This document shows positions 14,938 through 22,372 of a DNA stretch of 26,603 nt, piece after piece. Every line of letters begins with the position of its first letter. The first letter of the stretch is position 1. The position numbers and the translations under genes are program-made. The DNA comes from UMGS1387 sp045540015 (lineage in GTDB: Bacteria; Bacillota; Clostridia; Oscillospirales; CAG-382), in contig JAZQGP010000012.1 of assembly GCA_045540015.1 (NCBI GenBank), positions 1-26,603 of the forward strand, given 5' to 3'. The notes under the pieces are model-generated. The model was given only the letters and a program-made list of their open reading frames with translations. It was not told the origin of the DNA and searched no databases.

Positions 14938-15135
14938 TTGTAAAATCGAAGTTTAGACAACTTCAATTTTACGGAGCTATCCTTGTAATCAAAGCTTAGC
15001 AAGAACTTTTGATTTGTGAAATTGAAGTTTAGACAACATCAATTTCACGGAGCTATCCTTGTAACCAAAGCTTAGCAAGAACTTTTGATTTGTAAAATTG
15101 AAGTTTAGACAACATCAATTTCACGGAGCTGCATA
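14928..15135. repeat. 76-bp tandem repeat array with hairpins, same family as the 114-bp array
   Basis: Units start at 14928, 15004 and 15080 (76-bp period). Each has the core GAACTTTTGATTTG followed by a 33-nt hairpin at 14940-14972, 15016-15048 and 15092-15124 (arms such as GTGAAATTGA / TCAATTTCAC) and then CGGAG. In reverse complement, the 114-bp units read core, hairpin and CGGAG in the same order. The third copy even continues CTGCATATTTACATA, resembling ATGCTTATTTACACA of the 114-bp units. Confidence 0.85.
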
Positions 15136-15603
15136 TTTACATATAAACTGAAAGCTTTTTATTATACGAAACTTTGAAAAGCAGTGCATTTTCACAATAT
15201 GCTGTAACCAAAAGGTGATAAGACATCACTCAACTAACCATAACGGCACTTGGGAAAGAGCTCGCGTAGCGAAGCAAGTGAAAGCAATATTGGAGAACAC
15301 AAATCTCCTCGGGTTAAAGCTTTCAAGAAAGTAAAAGTCCGCGAGCCAATGGAGAGATAACTAAGAGAACCGTAGGTGCTCTTAGTCGTGCTCTTTTACA
15401 CAAACATCCCAAATCTTTGATTTGGTTGATGTTTGGTACGCAGCTTGCTGTGCGAGTACCTTTCTGCACGAGCAGAAAGAGTAACGCCTCCACGGCGAGT
15501 GGAAAGCCGCAAATAAAAGTTTATTATGCCCTGTCGCGAGCCATTCTCCCCTACATCACATATACAAAATCAGGCTGCCACACTACCTTCAGTGCCGCAG
15601 CCT
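15136..15603 (+). other. Palindrome-rich non-coding stretch, possible structured RNA
   Basis: No credible gene. Many self-complementary segments occur close together: CACTTG/CAAGTG (15247-15252, 15275-15280), GCTCGCG/CGCGAGC (15260-15266, 15340-15346), GGAGA/TCTCC (15292-15308), CTAAGAG/CTCTTAG (15361-15385), a 14-bp interrupted stem at 15402-15434 (AAACATC, CCAAATC with GATTTGG, GATGTTT), GGTAC/GTACC (15435-15460) and TTTCTGC/GCAGAAA (15461-15478). A weak promoter candidate lies upstream (TTTACA 15136-15141, TATTAT 15160-15165), and a plus-strand terminator ends the stretch. I could not match it to RNase P, tmRNA, 6S or group II intron signatures. It may instead be a decayed mobile element. 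The segment CTTTCAAGAAAGTAA (15320-15334) recalls the inverted 42-nt element. Confidence 0.4.
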
Positions 15604-15607
15604 TTTT
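15572..15607. terminator. Bidirectional terminator between the palindromic stretch and lnt
   Basis: AGGCTGC (15572-15578) pairs with GCAGCCT (15597-15603), with inner CACT/AGTG. It is followed on the plus strand by a T run and lies 3 bp past the minus-strand lnt stop. Confidence 0.7.
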
Positions 15608-17219
15608 ACATCTGATTTTTCCTTTTACAAGCCGACAAAACAGCTATCAACAAGATAAACACCGCACCGACAAGCAGAATCACATCTCCGATTTTAGTAT
15701 ACAGAGAAACCTCTGACGTTATCGGAAGCGTGTCGCAGACAAAGCCCGTTTTAAGTGCTCCGAGAGATTTTGTAACCTCTCCGCGAGGATTAATTGTCAT
15801 TGAAATTCCCGTGTTCGCGCTTCTGACAAGCGAAACGTTATTTTCAATTGCACGCATTACAGAGTGTGCTGCGTGCTGACTTAAAGCCTTTGAGGTTTTG
15901 TACCACGAGTCGTTAGTGCTGACGGCAACAAGTCTTGCACCGTTTTTGACTTGTTCCCTGCAAAGCGACGGAAAAACCGAGTCGAAGCACACAAGGCTTG
16001 CAATTTTGCCTTTATCCGTTTCAAACGGCTCCTCGTCCTCTCCTCTTGCCAAATCCTCTCCCATGAGATTAAGCTCGCGAAAAGGCGGTACAAGTGCCTC
16101 AAGGATGCTTCTGTACGGCAGAAATTCGCCAAACGGCACTATGTGCTGTTTATCGTAGGTTTTGGCGTAAATTCCGTCTTTTGTACACATATAAACCGAA
16201 TTATAGGAATCGTCTGCGTACTCGGAAAACGCTCCGAGAAGAAGAACAGCGTCCGAACCTTGCAAAACGTGCGACACAAAACCAAGCGTATCTGACGTGC
16301 CCTGTGTTTCATTCAGTCTGCCGTTTTTGATAAGGGTTACGGGAAACGCAGTTTCGGCTGTTACAAAAATGTCTATTTTCTTTCCGTTTTCAATGGCATA
16401 CTGCTTTGCATCTTCTGCCGCCTCAAGGTATCTCTCCGCAGCGTTTTGCGTAGCAGAACCCGACCACTTTATTTCCGAGGACATATTGCCCTGAAGCGCG
16501 GCGACAGTAATTTGGTTTTCGTACTCATCAGGCATTGCAAGCCTTACAACGCCGAAAGTAAGATTTAACAAAAACACGAAAAGAACAAGCAGTGCCGACA
16601 CTGTTTTACGCATGCCTGTGCTTGAATATGAGTACGCCAAAAGCGCATTTATAAGAATTATTATAAATGTTATGAAATACGAGCCGAAAAGTGATGCACT
16701 CTGCAGAAACGGCAAAAAATCAATCTGTCCGACAAAAAGACGTCCCCACGGGAAAGCAAACGTCCCTACCGACTGCAGATATTCGCCCAGCATATATGAG
16801 AACGCAAATACAAGCGGCAGAAGCACCTTTACATTCCGGCACAGCTTATAGCACAAAGCAATGCACAGGCTCATTATAAGAGTGTGAAGCAGCGGAATGC
16901 AAACAAGTGCTATTGCAATGACTATTACGCTCTCAAAACCTCCAAGACCTGCAAAATCAAGCGGATACAGACACACGAACCAATGATACAGCACAAAGTA
17001 AAACGGATAGAAAAAGCAAAAAAGAGAGCGAAATGCTCTCTTTCCGTTTTGATTTTCTCTGATAAGCGGATAAAAGAGCGGCACATACGACACAAACGAC
17101 ACGAAAAACAGTTTTTCAACCACAAACGGCAATGCCGAAAGCAAGCCGAAAAGCGCATAAAACAGCTTTTCATGACGTGCGGCAAAAACACGCACCGACT
17201 TTTCTCCCAAACTTCTCAT
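15606..17219 (-). CDS. lnt: Apolipoprotein N-acyltransferase-like protein Lnt (537 aa)
   Basis: The N-terminal half holds about six membrane helices including the AFPWGRLFVGQ motif of Lnt. The C-terminal half is a nitrilase-type domain with the catalytic triad Glu289 (TAETAFP), Lys357 (YDKQHIVPFGEFLPYR) and Cys411 (LVCFDSVFP), plus STNDSWY and RSANTGIS. In Proteobacteria and Actinobacteria Lnt moves an acyl chain from phospholipid to the N-terminal Cys of lipoproteins on the outer face of the membrane. The gene starts 2 bp after the ACP stop and is co-transcribed with the ACP and an acyl-AMP ligase, a context not expected for the phospholipid-using enzyme. The acyl donor or acceptor could therefore differ here. 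Family call is firm; the substrate is uncertain. Confidence 0.88.
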   Translation of the reverse strand: MRSLGEKSVRVFAARHEKLFYALFGLLSALPFVVEKLFFVSFVSYVPLFYPLIRENQNGKRAFRSLFCFFYPFYFVLYHWFVCLYPLDFAGLGGFESVIVIAIALVCIPLLHTLIMSLCIALCYKLCRNVKVLLPLVFAFSYMLGEYLQSVGTFAFPWGRLFVGQIDFLPFLQSASLFGSYFITFIIILINALLAYSYSSTGMRKTVSALLVLFVFLLNLTFGVVRLAMPDEYENQITVAALQGNMSSEIKWSGSATQNAAERYLEAAEDAKQYAIENGKKIDIFVTAETAFPVTLIKNGRLNETQGTSDTLGFVSHVLQGSDAVLLLGAFSEYADDSYNSVYMCTKDGIYAKTYDKQHIVPFGEFLPYRSILEALVPPFRELNLMGEDLARGEDEEPFETDKGKIASLVCFDSVFPSLCREQVKNGARLVAVSTNDSWYKTSKALSQHAAHSVMRAIENNVSLVRSANTGISMTINPRGEVTKSLGALKTGFVCDTLPITSEVSLYTKIGDVILLVGAVFILLIAVLSACKRKNQM

Positions 17220-17221
17220 AA

Positions 17222-17455
17222 TTACTTTTCGTTTACAAGCTGGGTAAGATATTCAGTAAAATCACCTACAGTGAGAAGTGTATGTGCTTTTTCCTCGTCG
17301 ATATCAACGCCGTACTTGTCTTCGCAAAGAACTACAAGGTCTGCAAGCTCAAGCGAATTGAAGCCAAGGTCGTTAACAAACTCGGATTCCTCCTTAACAT
17401 CACTCGGATCTATGCTCATTTCCTCACAAAGCATATTCTTAATTTCTTCAAACAT
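17222..17455 (-). CDS. Acyl carrier protein (77 aa)
   Basis: Four-helix ACP with phosphopantetheine attachment at Ser34. The motif is FNSLEL (Asn33-Ser34-Leu35) rather than the usual ADSLD, so the conserved Asp before the Ser is replaced by Asn. The protein is acidic and of normal ACP length. AAAGGAG lies upstream of the ATG. The gene sits between an acyl-AMP ligase (31 bp upstream) and lnt (2 bp downstream), suggesting a specialised carrier loaded by that ligase rather than the fatty-acid-synthesis ACP. Confidence 0.92.
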   Translation of the reverse strand: MFEEIKNMLCEEMSIDPSDVKEESEFVNDLGFNSLELADLVVLCEDKYGVDIDEEKAHTLLTVGDFTEYLTQLVNEK

Positions 17456-17486
17456 GTAAATGCTCCTTTCGCACTGTCCTCTGATG

Positions 17487-19202
17487 TTATTTTACAAGGA
17501 AGCGCTTAATTTTCTTAGTTGTAGTTTTTTCAAACTCGGTTGTTCTGACTTCAATGTTGCGAATCTGCTTGAACGAAGGAAGACCTCTGTTCATATCCAT
17601 AACACGCTTCTTGATGTCGGCTGCTATATTATTTATATCCTCATCCGTAGGGTATACATTGAAATTCGGATAAACAAGCGCGGTAAGTAATACCTCCTCG
17701 CTGTCCTCCTTCTTTCTGCCTACCACAACGCACTCGGAAATAGCATCAATCTTATAAAGATATTCTTCGATTTCCTCAGGGAATACGTTTTTACCGTTAT
17801 TAAGAACTATAACGCTCTTCATACGTCCTGTGATAAAGATGTAGCCGTCCTTATCCATGTAACCGACGTCACCCGTTCTGAACCAGCCGTCCTCGGTAAA
17901 GGCATCCGCATTTGCCTGCTCGTTATTGTAGTATCCGAGCATTACGTTTTCGCCTCTTACCTGAATTTCGCCCGTTACATTTCCGTTTTCATCGGTTCCC
18001 GTACCCTCTATTCTTGCTTCGCAGCAAGGAACTGCAGGTCCTACAGAGCCGATTTTCTTTTTGTCATACGGGTTTACTGCAATCAGCGGAGAACATTCGG
18101 TTATTCCGTAGCCCTCGCAAAGATTTATGCCAAGTCCGCCAAAGAAGTTTGTAAGACTCGGATCCATTGCAGCACCACCGCAGATAATCTTCTTAAGATT
18201 ACCGCCGAATGCGGAAAGTATCTCGCCAAAAAGCTTTTCGCTGATATCAACGCCGACATACTTCATGGCTTTTGACGCCGCAATACCGATTTTAAGCTGT
18301 TTTTCCTTGCCCTTTTTCTTAACCTCGTCAACAATCTTCTTATGGAAGGTTGATGCAAACAGAGGAACAAGAACAAGCGCTGTAGGCTTGAAGATTTTGA
18401 GATTTTTAAGCACATGCTTCAAATTGTCGTTTATGCAAACCGTAACGCCGAGAATGTGTTCTGCAATGGTTATGGTCAGCTCATACGTATGGTGTATGGG
18501 AAGCACGGACATGAGCATGTCGTCCTCATAAAAATCAACGGAGGCTACCGCAGAGCATGCGCACGAAACTACATTTCTTTCCGAAAGCATTACGCACTTG
18601 CTTGTTCCGGTTGTACCCGAAGTGAAAAGCATAACGCTCATATCGCCTCTTGACGGTCTTCTCATTATTTCGGAGTTGGACGGTCTTTCGTATTTATCTC
18701 CGTTTCTGAGAAAATCTTTGAAGGTAACAACTCTTTCATCGTCATGTGTCCATTCAAGTCCGTTATCAACACATATTATGCTCTGAAGTCTGTCAAAAAC
18801 TCCGTCAGCCTTCAGCTCGCCGAATTTTTCAGAATATTTCGGACTCATCACAATCGCATCCGCCTCTGCTATATCAAGAAATCCCTTGATTTCATTATGC
18901 AGAAGCTCTTTATCGAGAGGAATTATAACGCTTCCGGCAGAAATTGTCGCAAAATAAGTTATTATCCATTCGGGACAAGTTTCCCCGATTACTGCTATAC
19001 GTTTTCCGCAAAGTCCGGTTTTCTGGAAGGCGCCTATCATTCTTTCAATGCTTTCGCCAAACTCTGCATATGTCATTTCTGCGATATTTTTATTATTATC
19101 AAAGTATTTAAAAGCTACTTTATCCGGCTTCTTTTCAGAATTGTTACGGCTTATCGCACGAAGATTCACCGCGTGCTTGTATAATGCCGGGTCTCTTTTC
19201 AT
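17487..19202 (-). CDS. Acyl-AMP ligase / long-chain acyl-CoA or acyl-ACP synthetase (571 aa)
   Basis: An ANL-superfamily adenylating enzyme. Motifs in order: TSGTTGTSK (194-202), EGYGITE (363-369), GWFRTGDVG (439-447), the hinge region GRMKSVIVLNNGKNVFPEEIE (459-479) and a C-terminal catalytic Lys region TTTKKIKRF (560-568). It activates a carboxylic acid, most likely a fatty acid, with ATP and transfers it to a thiol. The neighbouring ACP gene suggests the acceptor is the holo-ACP rather than CoA. A ribosome binding site (AAGAGG) lies about 10 nt before ATG 19202. It is the first gene of the ligase-ACP-lnt operon, driven by the promoter at 19250-19277. Confidence 0.88.
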   Translation of the reverse strand: MKRDPALYKHAVNLRAISRNNSEKKPDKVAFKYFDNNKNIAEMTYAEFGESIERMIGAFQKTGLCGKRIAVIGETCPEWIITYFATISAGSVIIPLDKELLHNEIKGFLDIAEADAIVMSPKYSEKFGELKADGVFDRLQSIICVDNGLEWTHDDERVVTFKDFLRNGDKYERPSNSEIMRRPSRGDMSVMLFTSGTTGTSKCVMLSERNVVSCACSAVASVDFYEDDMLMSVLPIHHTYELTITIAEHILGVTVCINDNLKHVLKNLKIFKPTALVLVPLFASTFHKKIVDEVKKKGKEKQLKIGIAASKAMKYVGVDISEKLFGEILSAFGGNLKKIICGGAAMDPSLTNFFGGLGINLCEGYGITECSPLIAVNPYDKKKIGSVGPAVPCCEARIEGTGTDENGNVTGEIQVRGENVMLGYYNNEQANADAFTEDGWFRTGDVGYMDKDGYIFITGRMKSVIVLNNGKNVFPEEIEEYLYKIDAISECVVVGRKKEDSEEVLLTALVYPNFNVYPTDEDINNIAADIKKRVMDMNRGLPSFKQIRNIEVRTTEFEKTTTKKIKRFLVK

Positions 19203-19249
19203 GAATTCTATCGCCTCTTTCCAACAAAAGTACGCAAAGCGTCAAGTTT

Positions 19250-19277
19250 ATTATATACATTTTGCCCGTAAAGTCAA
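19250..19277 (-). promoter_or_regulatory. Promoter of the acyl-ligase/ACP/lnt operon
   Basis: Minus strand: TTGACT (19272-19277), 16-bp spacer and TATAAT (19250-19255), leaving a leader of about 40 nt before the ligase ATG. Confidence 0.65.
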
Positions 19278-19310
19278 TAGATAAACTATTAATATTTTCT
19301 CGGTTATTCC

Positions 19311-19339
19311 TTGACAGGATATAATTTTAACTGTATAAT
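19311..19339 (+). promoter_or_regulatory. Promoter of the nusB operon
   Basis: TTGACA (19311-19316), 17-bp spacer and TATAAT (19334-19339), with TG directly before the -10 box: a perfect vegetative consensus. It is divergent from the ligase promoter. Confidence 0.8.
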
Positions 19340-19352
19340 ATAAAATAACATG

Positions 19353-19373
19353 GTATGCACTAATGTTGCATAC
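19353..19373 (+). promoter_or_regulatory. Inverted repeat in the nusB leader
   Basis: GTATGCA (19353-19359) and TGCATAC (19367-19373) are separated by 7 nt, just downstream of the predicted transcription start and before the AGGAG site. It could be an operator or a small leader hairpin. Confidence 0.45.
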
Positions 19374-19396
19374 TAATAAAACACAGGAGTATCTAT

Positions 19397-19840
19397 ATGA
19401 ACAGACGAGACGCAAGACAGGCAGCACTCTGCATGATTTTCGACTACAGCTTCCATTCCGACGAAAAGGCTGAGGAGGTGCTCGATTTATACATTGAAAA
19501 CTTCCGCGACGAAGACGACAAAAGTATAAGCGAAGCTCTTCGCACCGACAAGTATTTTACCAAAGTATATTTCGGTGTCATTACAAACATTCCCTCTCTT
19601 GACGAAATCATCGAAAAATGCTCAAAAAAATGGAACATCAAGAGAATTTCACGCGTTGCCATGTCAATTATGCGCCTTGCGTTATATGAAATTATGTTTA
19701 TGGAGGACATTCCGACTCAGGTATCCATAAACGAAGCCGTTGAGCTTTCAAAGAAATTCGACAGCGATGACAGCTACACCTTTATCAACGGAATACTCGG
19801 TGCAGCAGAAAAAATGCTCGCCGAAAACAAAGCCGAATAA
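19397..19840 (+). CDS. nusB: Transcription antitermination factor NusB (147 aa)
   Basis: An all-helical NusB with the typical N-terminal RRDARQAALCMIFDY (RNA-binding, Arg-rich start) and the C-terminal IPTQVSINEAVELSKKFDSDDSYTFINGILG signature. With NusE/S10 it binds boxA RNA and supports rRNA antitermination. AGGAG precedes the ATG. It overlaps the next gene by 1 bp (TAATG). Confidence 0.95.
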   Translation: MNRRDARQAALCMIFDYSFHSDEKAEEVLDLYIENFRDEDDKSISEALRTDKYFTKVYFGVITNIPSLDEIIEKCSKKWNIKRISRVAMSIMRLALYEIMFMEDIPTQVSINEAVELSKKFDSDDSYTFINGILGAAEKMLAENKAE

Positions 19841-20814
19841 TGTTAAAGACCAAACTTTTTCTCGGAGTTGACACAAGCAACTACACGACAAGCCTTGCTC
19901 TTTGCGACGAAAACGGAAATTTAGTTTCAAATGTAAGAAAACTGCTTGAGGTTGCTGAAGGTCAAAGAGGTCTTCGCCAGAGCGATGCTTTGTTTCTTCA
20001 CACAAAGGCTCTGCCTTCTCTGTCACGGGAGCTGTTCTCGCAAGCCTGCTACAGCCCCGAAGAGCTTTGTGCTGTAGGCGTGTCGACACGTCCGAGAGAT
20101 GCCGAAGGCTCATACATGCCCTGCTTTTTGTCAGGGCTTTCTTTCGCCTCTGCCATATCGGATGCTATGAAAATCCCGATTTATGAATTTTCGCATCAGG
20201 CAGGGCACATAGCGGCGGCTGTTCACTCCTGCGAGAATCCCGAATTGTTTGAAAAAGGAAAATTCATATCCTTTCACGTTTCCGGAGGTACAACCGAAGC
20301 ACTTCTGTGCGAATACAATGGAAAAACCTACACCTGTGAAATTGTCGGCGGCACGAATGATGCGTCTGCAGGACAGATGATAGACAGAGCAGGAGTTTTG
20401 CTCGGTCTGAAATTTCCCTGTGGAAGGGAGCTTGACAGAATAAGCAGAAAATGTGAAAATGTTAAAAATCTCGGAAAGCTGACAAGCATGAAGGGTGCAT
20501 ATTTTTCAATGTCGGGACTTGAAAACAAAGTAAAAGCCTTTGTACAAAGCAAAAAGAGTCCGTGTGACATTGCTGTGTTTTTATTTGACAGCATTGCCGC
20601 TGCTCTTTCAAAATCCGTCTCGGCTCTTCGCGAAGAATACGGTTTTCTTCCCGTTTTGTTTGCAGGCGGCGTTATGAGCAACACGAGAATAAGAAGCATA
20701 CTCAAAACCATACCCGACACATACTTTGCATCGGCTGAGCTTTCAAGCGACAATGCGGCAGGCGTTGCCCTGCTGTCACAAAAGCTTTATTCAAGCGGGA
20801 AGGAGATAATATGA
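19840..20814 (+). CDS. TsaD/Kae1-like (peptidase M22 family) paralogue (324 aa)
   Basis: An ASKHA-fold protein related to TsaD, the tRNA threonylcarbamoyl-transferase. Features: GVDTSNYTTSLAL at the N-terminus, the metal motif HQAGH (His119, His123), SGGTTEALL (149-157), NDASAGQMIDRAGVLLGL (173-190), GGVMSN, and SSDNAAGVA with the late metal-binding Asp. Canonical TsaD has DDAAGEAFDK and the longer HMEGH motif, so this is a divergent paralogue rather than certain TsaD; clostridial genomes often carry one beside xseA. The sequence cannot show whether it performs t6A synthesis. Its start overlaps the nusB stop by 1 bp and its stop overlaps xseA by 4 bp. Confidence 0.85.
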   Translation: MLKTKLFLGVDTSNYTTSLALCDENGNLVSNVRKLLEVAEGQRGLRQSDALFLHTKALPSLSRELFSQACYSPEELCAVGVSTRPRDAEGSYMPCFLSGLSFASAISDAMKIPIYEFSHQAGHIAAAVHSCENPELFEKGKFISFHVSGGTTEALLCEYNGKTYTCEIVGGTNDASAGQMIDRAGVLLGLKFPCGRELDRISRKCENVKNLGKLTSMKGAYFSMSGLENKVKAFVQSKKSPCDIAVFLFDSIAAALSKSVSALREEYGFLPVLFAGGVMSNTRIRSILKTIPDTYFASAELSSDNAAGVALLSQKLYSSGKEII

Positions 20815-22025
20815 GAGAGCCTTTCACCTTTACCGTCTCCGAACTTAATGACTACGTAAAAGCCCTCATAGACTCCTCCGAGGTGCTTTCCAACGTTGCT
20901 GTTGTCGGAGAAATTTCAAATTTCAACAACCACTACAAAACAGGTCACTTTTACTTCACCTTAAAGGACGAAAACGCGCTTGTGAAAGCGGTCATGTTCC
21001 GCTCATACTCGTCGCTTGTGAAATTTGCGCCCGAAAACAACATGAAGGTTTTATGTGTGGGACGGATTTCGGTGTTCCCGAGAGACGGAGTTTACCAGCT
21101 TTATGTTGAGCACATGGAGCCTTTTGGACTTGGAGAGCTGTATGCGGCGTTTGAAAAGATGAAGCAAAAGCTTGCATCTCTGGGAATGTTTGATGAAAAG
21201 TACAAAAAGCCCATTCCGCGTTTTCCAAAGCGTGTAGGAATCATAACAAGTCCCGAAGCTGCAGCAGTTGCTGACATGAAGAACATTTTAACACGCCGCT
21301 ATCCTTTGTGTGAAATTCACATATATCCTTCACTCGTACAGGGTCCCGATGCTCCGCGTGAGCTATGCGACGGAATTTTACATTTTGACAACGACCCCGA
21401 CTGTGACGTTATTATAATAGGCAGAGGCGGAGGTTCGCTTGAGGACTTATGGGCGTTTAATGACGAAATTCTGGCGCGCACGATATTTGCCTGCAAAACT
21501 CCCGTCATTTCAGCCGTCGGACACGAAACAGATTACACAATATGCGACTTTGTCGCGGATCTTCGAGCACCGACGCCGTCGGCAGCAGCAGAGCTTTGCG
21601 TTCCCGATGCAAACGAACTTAAAACATTTCTTTCGTCAATAGGCTCGCGCCTTGTCGGAGGTGCGAAATCTGTTATCACCCGCAGTAACTCTCGTCTTGA
21701 CTTGCTAAGAGAAAAGCGGTGTCTGAAAAGTCCGAACTACTACATTGAAGCAAGGTCGGAAACACTTGCCGCACTTGAGCGAAGCATAGACGCATCTGCA
21801 AAGCTGATACTCGAAAAGAAAGGCGCTCTTCTGTCAAAAAGTGCATCGCGCATGTCGGCACTAAATCCAATGGCAGTGCTTGCAAGAGGCTACGGTGCGG
21901 TCTTTACGCCTGACAAAAAAGTTGTAACACAAGCATCACAAGTAAAAATCGGTGATGAAATACAGCTCCGGCTTTCAGACGGCAAAATATGCGCCGAAGT
22001 AAAGCAAACGGAACAAGATATATAA
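20811..22025 (+). CDS. xseA: Exodeoxyribonuclease VII large subunit (404 aa)
   Basis: N-terminal OB-fold domain (1-100, FTFTVSELNDYVKALI, then VVGEISNFNNHYKTGHFYFTLKD) followed by the catalytic domain with GIITSPEAAAVADM, DVIIIGRGGGSLEDLWAFNDE (199-219) and ISAVGHETD (233-241), then a long helical region. It degrades single-stranded DNA in both directions together with several small subunits. The start overlaps the upstream stop (ATGA), and xseB follows after 13 bp. Confidence 0.96.
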   Translation: MREPFTFTVSELNDYVKALIDSSEVLSNVAVVGEISNFNNHYKTGHFYFTLKDENALVKAVMFRSYSSLVKFAPENNMKVLCVGRISVFPRDGVYQLYVEHMEPFGLGELYAAFEKMKQKLASLGMFDEKYKKPIPRFPKRVGIITSPEAAAVADMKNILTRRYPLCEIHIYPSLVQGPDAPRELCDGILHFDNDPDCDVIIIGRGGGSLEDLWAFNDEILARTIFACKTPVISAVGHETDYTICDFVADLRAPTPSAAAELCVPDANELKTFLSSIGSRLVGGAKSVITRSNSRLDLLREKRCLKSPNYYIEARSETLAALERSIDASAKLILEKKGALLSKSASRMSALNPMAVLARGYGAVFTPDKKVVTQASQVKIGDEIQLRLSDGKICAEVKQTEQDI

Positions 22026-22038
22026 GGAGGTTTTTAAG

Positions 22039-22248
22039 ATGCCTGCAAAGAAAACAGAAACAGAAACAAAACTCAGCTTTGAGGAAGCGTTAGCACGTCT
22101 TGAAGAAATAGCAAATACGCTTGAAAACGAAAACCCCGGTCTTGAAAAGGCTCTTGCACTTTACGAAGAAGGAGCAAAGCTTTTGAAGGAATGTACCGGG
22201 ATGCTCGATGAAGCACAGAAGAAGATTACGGTTCTGAGCAAAAACTGA
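22039..22248 (+). CDS. xseB: Exodeoxyribonuclease VII small subunit (69 aa)
   Basis: A small helical protein with the family core LSFEEALARLEEIANTLENENPGLEKALALYEEGAKLLKEC. AAGGAGG is 7-9 nt before the ATG. It binds the XseA C-terminal helices. Confidence 0.95.
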   Translation: MPAKKTETETKLSFEEALARLEEIANTLENENPGLEKALALYEEGAKLLKECTGMLDEAQKKITVLSKN

Positions 22249-22277
22249 CAAGGTTTATATTTTGCACAAAAAACAAA

Positions 22278-22296
22278 TCGGACGACATTGTATCGT
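22278..22296. other. Small hairpin downstream of xseB
   Basis: GGACGA and TCGTCC pair around a 7-nt loop, 30 bp after the xseB stop. It has no T run, so it is a possible processing or stability hairpin rather than a terminator. Confidence 0.35.
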
Positions 22297-22328
22297 CCTC
22301 TGCAAATTTATACATCTAAAACAAATTT

Positions 22329-22368
22329 GGGGTTGTGACAATTCTTTCTGTCACAACCCCTTTAATTT
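22329..22368. terminator. Bidirectional terminator between xseB and the SGNH protein gene
   Basis: A perfect 12-bp stem (GGGGTTGTGACA at 22329-22340 with TGTCACAACCCC at 22349-22360), 8-nt loop, then a T-rich tract on the plus strand and a weaker one on the minus strand. Confidence 0.88.
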
Positions 22369-22372
22369 TCAT

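Noticed and set aside
15136..15603. RNase P RNA, tmRNA, 6S RNA or group II intron remnant
   Set aside because: None of the hallmark conserved segments (RNase P P4 box, tmRNA ends, intron domain V) could be found by eye; left as unclassified.
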